Shown: piece by piece, positions 54,301 through 60,300 of the stretch | Layout of the letters: the number at the start of each line of letters is the position of its first letter | Numbering within the stretch: the first letter of the stretch is position 1 | Origin: Gigantopelta aegis | Taxonomy: Eukaryota; Mollusca; Gastropoda; Neomphalida; Peltospiridae | Assembly: GCF_016097555.1 (NCBI RefSeq) | Contig: NC_054706.1 | Span: forward strand, 73,562,674-73,626,673 | DNA length: 64,000 bases | Direction of reading: 5' to 3' | Notes under the pieces: model-generated | What the model was told of the DNA's origin: nothing | The model's input: only the letters and a program-made list of their open reading frames with translations | Databases searched by the model: none | Made by a program: the position numbers and the translations under genes

Positions 54301-57300
54301 ATAATTTACTTTTCTGATTAACCCTTTGTGTTCTATAGGCACTTTAGTTTTGGTGTCAGATGAAAATCATATTTTGGTATCTGATGGAAATAAAATGTCA
54401 TACATTTCATCAGTAAAATTTTAACGAACACTTAATACCACACCTAGATATATATTTTAAAGTGCTTTCTTCATCATTATACTTCATTAAGAAATGAGTC
54501 ATATCTTAAAGGGGCATTCCTGACTACATAAACATTTAAACATGCCCCCTGCTAACAAGGTTTTTATTGGGTAAAACTGGATATTAATTACATTTTATTG
54601 TTTTCTTGCATATTAATGTTTGTACAACATGTGTTTCTGGTATTCCTAATGTTTATTTATAGTAGCTTAAAGAGAATCTTTTTATTACTGAAGGCAAAAT
54701 CTTGTTTGAGCTGCTAATTTGAATTCTTTGGTCTGGTGTTGACCACTTTTCAAATATACCCTGCTGTACTACATCTGTTCAGTCTTCATAATTAATGGAA
54801 ATTTTATAATAAGTAGTATCATAAGTTTGTTATTTTATTTATTACCTGAGATTTTTTGTTTCTCTTTAAAAAAAAATTTTTTTACAGTATTCTGACTTGC
54901 TATAACTTTTTATCTTATTCTGGATCACAGATATATGCATTGTGTGTTGCATATAAGCTTAAAACAGCAGATTCTAACAAATTAAATACACACTGTTACA
55001 AAATACAACATTCATATCTGAAGTACATAACTTTTTAAGCAACATAGCTACAACATAAAGCCATTTTAAAAGTGATTTTTAAAAGTCTTACTGAGGCGTA
55101 ATCTCAGAAAAACGGGCTCTGTAAACTCGGATGTTGGCTTTCACTGAAAAAAAAAAAACCCATACATATAATTGTTTTTTCCAAATTTATGGACATCATA
55201 AGAACAATTTTTTAAAAACAAAACATGTTTGTCATGAGCAAGAAATTACTTCTAAGATGTATAATTTAAATAAAGAGGCTTAGCACATAAATGGAATTGT
55301 CTAATCACATCCTACCCAATCACGTGCACATCAATTACAAACAAACCAAAAATATACATTGAAACAGTAAAAACTGCTAAAGAGGATCACCTGTATTAAG
55401 CAAACACATGTTTTAAGTTCTTGTTTTGCAAAAAATACAGAAACAGTGTACTTGGTAAAACTGATAAATTTAATTCGAAGTTATCAATATTTAATTAGAA
55501 GTTATCAATAACATGGGTTATAAAGGCGCTCAATCACGGATTTAGTGGGTCTTATTTCTCTAAATATGGATTATAAATGGAAATTACATTCATTTGGAAT
55601 ACCAAACCTAGTTATTGTATGATCCAAAACATTTTAATTGAACTACGATCGAGGGAATTCCATGACACGCACGTAAAAGTGATAAATTTAATTAGAAGTT
55701 ATCAGTAACATGGGTAGTTTAATAATGAAAAAGTGGTAATAGCCAAAAATACTTTACCTAATAACTAGGTCAATACCTCAAAAGGTAAGTGTTTAACATA
55801 GGATAGGGACCATATGTTACAGATGTATCAAATATTTACCTTGCTGACACACCTGTATCACCTCAAAGCCAATGTTTTCACCCTCACGATCACAATCTGT
55901 CCAGATTACCAGTATCTGACAACCTCGCACTTCTCTCTCTAGTGTTCGCTGGTAGTGAAAGAAAAATGTTTAAAAATCAGCAGTACTTGAATGGTACCCA
56001 AAATATATCTGTGTACAAAATGAATATTAGGATACTCACGGGAACATTTTGATTTCAAAATCTTGATTATTCGATATTTCTAGTTATGGGCCATTCCGTG
56101 GTATTTGGTCCATGGGTGTGAAAATTTCAAAATGATCTGTTAAACTAAATTTTTATTATAGCTTAAAGTTAACACCCTTAAGTACATACAAATATCATTT
56201 TATTGCCAATTTACTTATGTTTTATGGGTTTTAATGACAGTTTTATTTGAAAAAATAATTTTTGTAAGCCAGGACATGACATTTGTTTTTTGGTAATATT
56301 TAATTACTGTTAAGTCAAATTTAAAAATTATGTATCAGGACATCATATCTAAAATATACTGCATATGAAAATACTACTTTCCCTTCTTTCATATCATAAT
56401 TAATATTTTAAATTATTTTTCAAAATATATGTCACGTCCTGGCTGATTTGACATACAAAAGTTGGTTTTATTTAAAAACTATTTTTTCGAAATAAAAATC
56501 CTTTTTAATTCTCCTTCTTCTCAATGTTCCAAGTATAAATAAAAGGTATAATGATGAATGGTTGTATTATATGATTAAAATAACCACCTCAAACTTTGAG
56601 CCAGGACGTGACATTGAGCCAGGTCGTGACATTCAAGATGGCAAGTTTAACTGAGTAAAGATTAAAAATGTATTAAATCTCTCTATATAGAGAAACTAAC
56701 AAAACTGACTAGATAATTCACATGTACCTAAAAGAAATTACTTTTATTTTCAACATTTTTGCTCTCACCATCAAGAATCGGAAACAAAGAAACTGGACGT
56801 TTGGGGAGTACGTTCAAATATTTAACATGGATTTATGTAGATACAAAAATACTGTTATCAACTAATTCTATGCGTCTATGTTTTAACCAAATAATGAATT
56901 ATTGATAATCCGCCAATTTAAAGAATATTGTATTTATACCAAATGTTCCATTCTGTGAATCCAAACTGGTGTACACACACAATAAATATTGTGTCAAAGA
57001 ATTGTTCAAATACAATTTGCTGCTAGAATCTTAAGTTTATTCCTTGGCAGATACAGGTATCTAAACATGAATTGGAATATATAAACTAACATTTCTCCAG
57101 TGAAGGATGTAACTGATAAAGATATACATGTTGTATGTGGAAGATAAAACTTGGGTTGGGGGAATTCAAATCAGTTGTGTCATTGAAATCCTTGCTATTG
57201 TCATCCATCAACAGTTTATATTAATATACATTGTTGATAGTTTGGCCTATCAGATAATGATGAACAGAAAGAAGAAACTGTCCAAAGACTATAATTTCTG

Positions 57301-60300
57301 TACTGACTGGGGTTCATATTTTGAATTCCAATTAAATCAGATGATCATAAAAATACCAACAAAAGACAAAATATAATAATATATTAATTCTAAAATATAT
57401 GGTAAATTGCAAACAAGAATTCTACAGAATTAAATGTCTTAAAATTATTCAGTGTCATTGATAGTGCATCTGAAGATATCTATCTCAGTGCATGTTAAAA
57501 ATGTTTTTAAAACATTAAAAAACAAATTAAACTTCGAAAAATTAACTTAAAATTTTAAAATAATAAAGTTGAAAAACAAATTTTGACGTGCATCGAGGTG
57601 AACATTCATAGATAGAACTATAAATGAAGCTTTACTGATGCAGAACATGTGATTTATGAGAAATGTAGCTACATTTGTACAATCAATGTTGAGCTAAATG
57701 CAAATGTTGATTCCGCAGTCAACGAAAAAGTTATATCTATACTTCATCTTTTTAGTTTGTAGATGTATTGTAATGCAAAGGTTAGACAAAAATCACCAGA
57801 CTTAGCAACAACAGGATAAACAATGCTGTTGACAGTATGGTCACTGGTTATAAAAGTATATTATATGAATATTGTATGATAATTTTTTTTTATGCACAAT
57901 GACAGTTCAATTAATCAGGATTTTATGCACATATTTTGATGATAAAAACAACTTAAACAAGTAAATATCATTGATTTCATAAATTAACAGTGTTTCATTA
58001 GTAGTATTTGATATACATATCATTTATTAATTGTATAAGTGAACTGGACAAAAAGTCACGTCCTGGCTCGTCACGTCCTGCCTCCTACTGAAATTTTTAA
58101 AAGTAAATGTTACATCATAAAGAATATATTTTTAGTAAATTGCTATATGGCATTTAAAAATAGACTGGATATTGTGTTAAACAGTGTATTTCAATAAGCA
58201 AACATTCTATCAGGAGAGCAGAGTTTTGGAATTTACTGCAGTGTTTAAAAAGTGATGTCCATTTTCGTCACGTCCTGGCACATTTTACTTTTCACTTTAT
58301 AAGTCTTTTTTTTTTGACAAAAACAAGATTTGGTCCGACATGCTTATATTACTATATGTAATGAGTCTATAAATGATAAAACTGCATTTCCATTTAAAAA
58401 GGAGTTTGAGTAAAGGAGATCATAAGAGTCAGAATGTCACGTCCTGGCTTAAAAAATTACCATGGAATGGCCCTTATGTGAAAATTAATTAGCAACTATT
58501 GTTTAATGTTTCAAAATTGTGTAACGATCTCTGTAACTTGCATAGCTAATCGCGACACTGACCAAAATGTTCCCTGTACTCCTACCAAATATCAGCAAGA
58601 GATTTTTTATATGCAGTCAGACAGGACAGCCGTTGATGTATCTGTTAGCGACCACTGGTTGAATAAGATATTAACACAATGGGTCTACTAAAGAAGAATG
58701 ACTCAACACCATGTGGCATGATATCAAAGAAAGGAATGTTTTATTTAACGACGCACTCAACACATTTTATTTACGGTTATATGGCGTCAGACATATGGTT
58801 AAGGAACACACAGATTTGGAGAGGAAACCTGATGTTGCCACATAGGCTACTCTTTTACGACAGGCAGCAAGGGATCTTTTATTTGCGCTTCCCACAGGCA
58901 GAATAGCACAAACCATGGCCTTTGTTGAACCAGTTATGTATCACTGGTCGGTGCAAGTGGTTTACACCTACCCATTGAGCCTTGCGGAGTACTCACTCAG
59001 GGTTTGGAGTCGGTATCTGGATTAAAAATCCCATGCCTCGACTGGGATCCGAACCCAGTACCTACCAGCTTGTAGACCGATGGCTAACCACGACGCCACC
59101 GAGGCCGGTCGGCATATAACCAACCAATACACTCTGTGAATAATGTCACCGATTGTTAATACAGGGGTCGAATTTCAATTTCTGGAAGACATGGCAAGTG
59201 TTGCTTTTGGATGAATTAAAAAAAATTGGGCACAAAAGGCAAGTTGAAGGGGCACGAAAGCAAACTTTTCCTTCAAAAGAGGGGCATGAAGACAACTTAC
59301 TTTCTATCAAGTTTCTGACACAAAAAATATTTCACATTATGGTCTTGGATTCTTTGATACAGATATATGTCACAATAATCTATTTTACAAGGTTAATAAC
59401 ATGTAGCATATATGCTACATTTTCCAATGTAGCAGATATGCTATATTATTAAAAGTATATACAAAGTTATGAAAATTCAAAAATCAACATGGAAGTGTTC
59501 AGTATACACTAACATCTGTAAGTTGAATGAATATTATAATTTTTGGAATATATTTTGAGTACTTGGGCACTAGAGGGTTAAAAAATAAATGAATGCGTCA
59601 AATATCTAGGCATGGCACAAGACTACTTCATTCTTCCCACACCGCCAGAAGGAAGACGGCCACTCTCAAGACTGGTTTGACAGAATAAATGAATGTTTAA
59701 TGACACCACAGCACAAAAAAATACATCAGCTATGGTAAATGCAAAAATAATGTGATGATAAGCCTTGACAGAATGATATTTGTTTGTGACTGCAATGTCC
59801 CAATCATCTTGCCAAGTCAAAAAGATATATATATTGAGTAATATGATATTTAAAATCACTAATGTGTAAGTCACAAAGAATATATTTATAAATGACGTCA
59901 ACTTAAACTGCTGTAAATAACGTTATGTTTTACATCCTGGTATGACTGACCTGTCACTTTGTGTGTTAACAAGAAGTCCAACTTTGCTAGATGTGAATTT
60001 TCATGTTACATTTTGTGTCATTTCTAAATAATAAAATGTTGGGTTTAAAAAAAATATATTCCCAAGGGCACAGTGACAAACCAGGTAAAGCAGCATGGCA
60101 TTTTCCTTGCCATCAACACTGTACTTGCTTTTGGTGCCGTCGTGAAATTTTAACCCTGTTAATAGATCTATAAACCACAGTGTTATAATGTACATGGTTT
60201 GAAGAGTATAAAATAAAATTAACCCTTGTTATAGACAGAACCTAAATACATGTAACTACTGAACATAAATATATTCATTTTTATTAATTATAGAAAGAAA

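Noticed and set aside
59623-59901. 92-codon hydrophobic frame on the - strand
   Set aside because: It overlaps a decayed retroposon tail and AT-rich sequence; no family is recognisable and it lies inside TOP3A intron 3.
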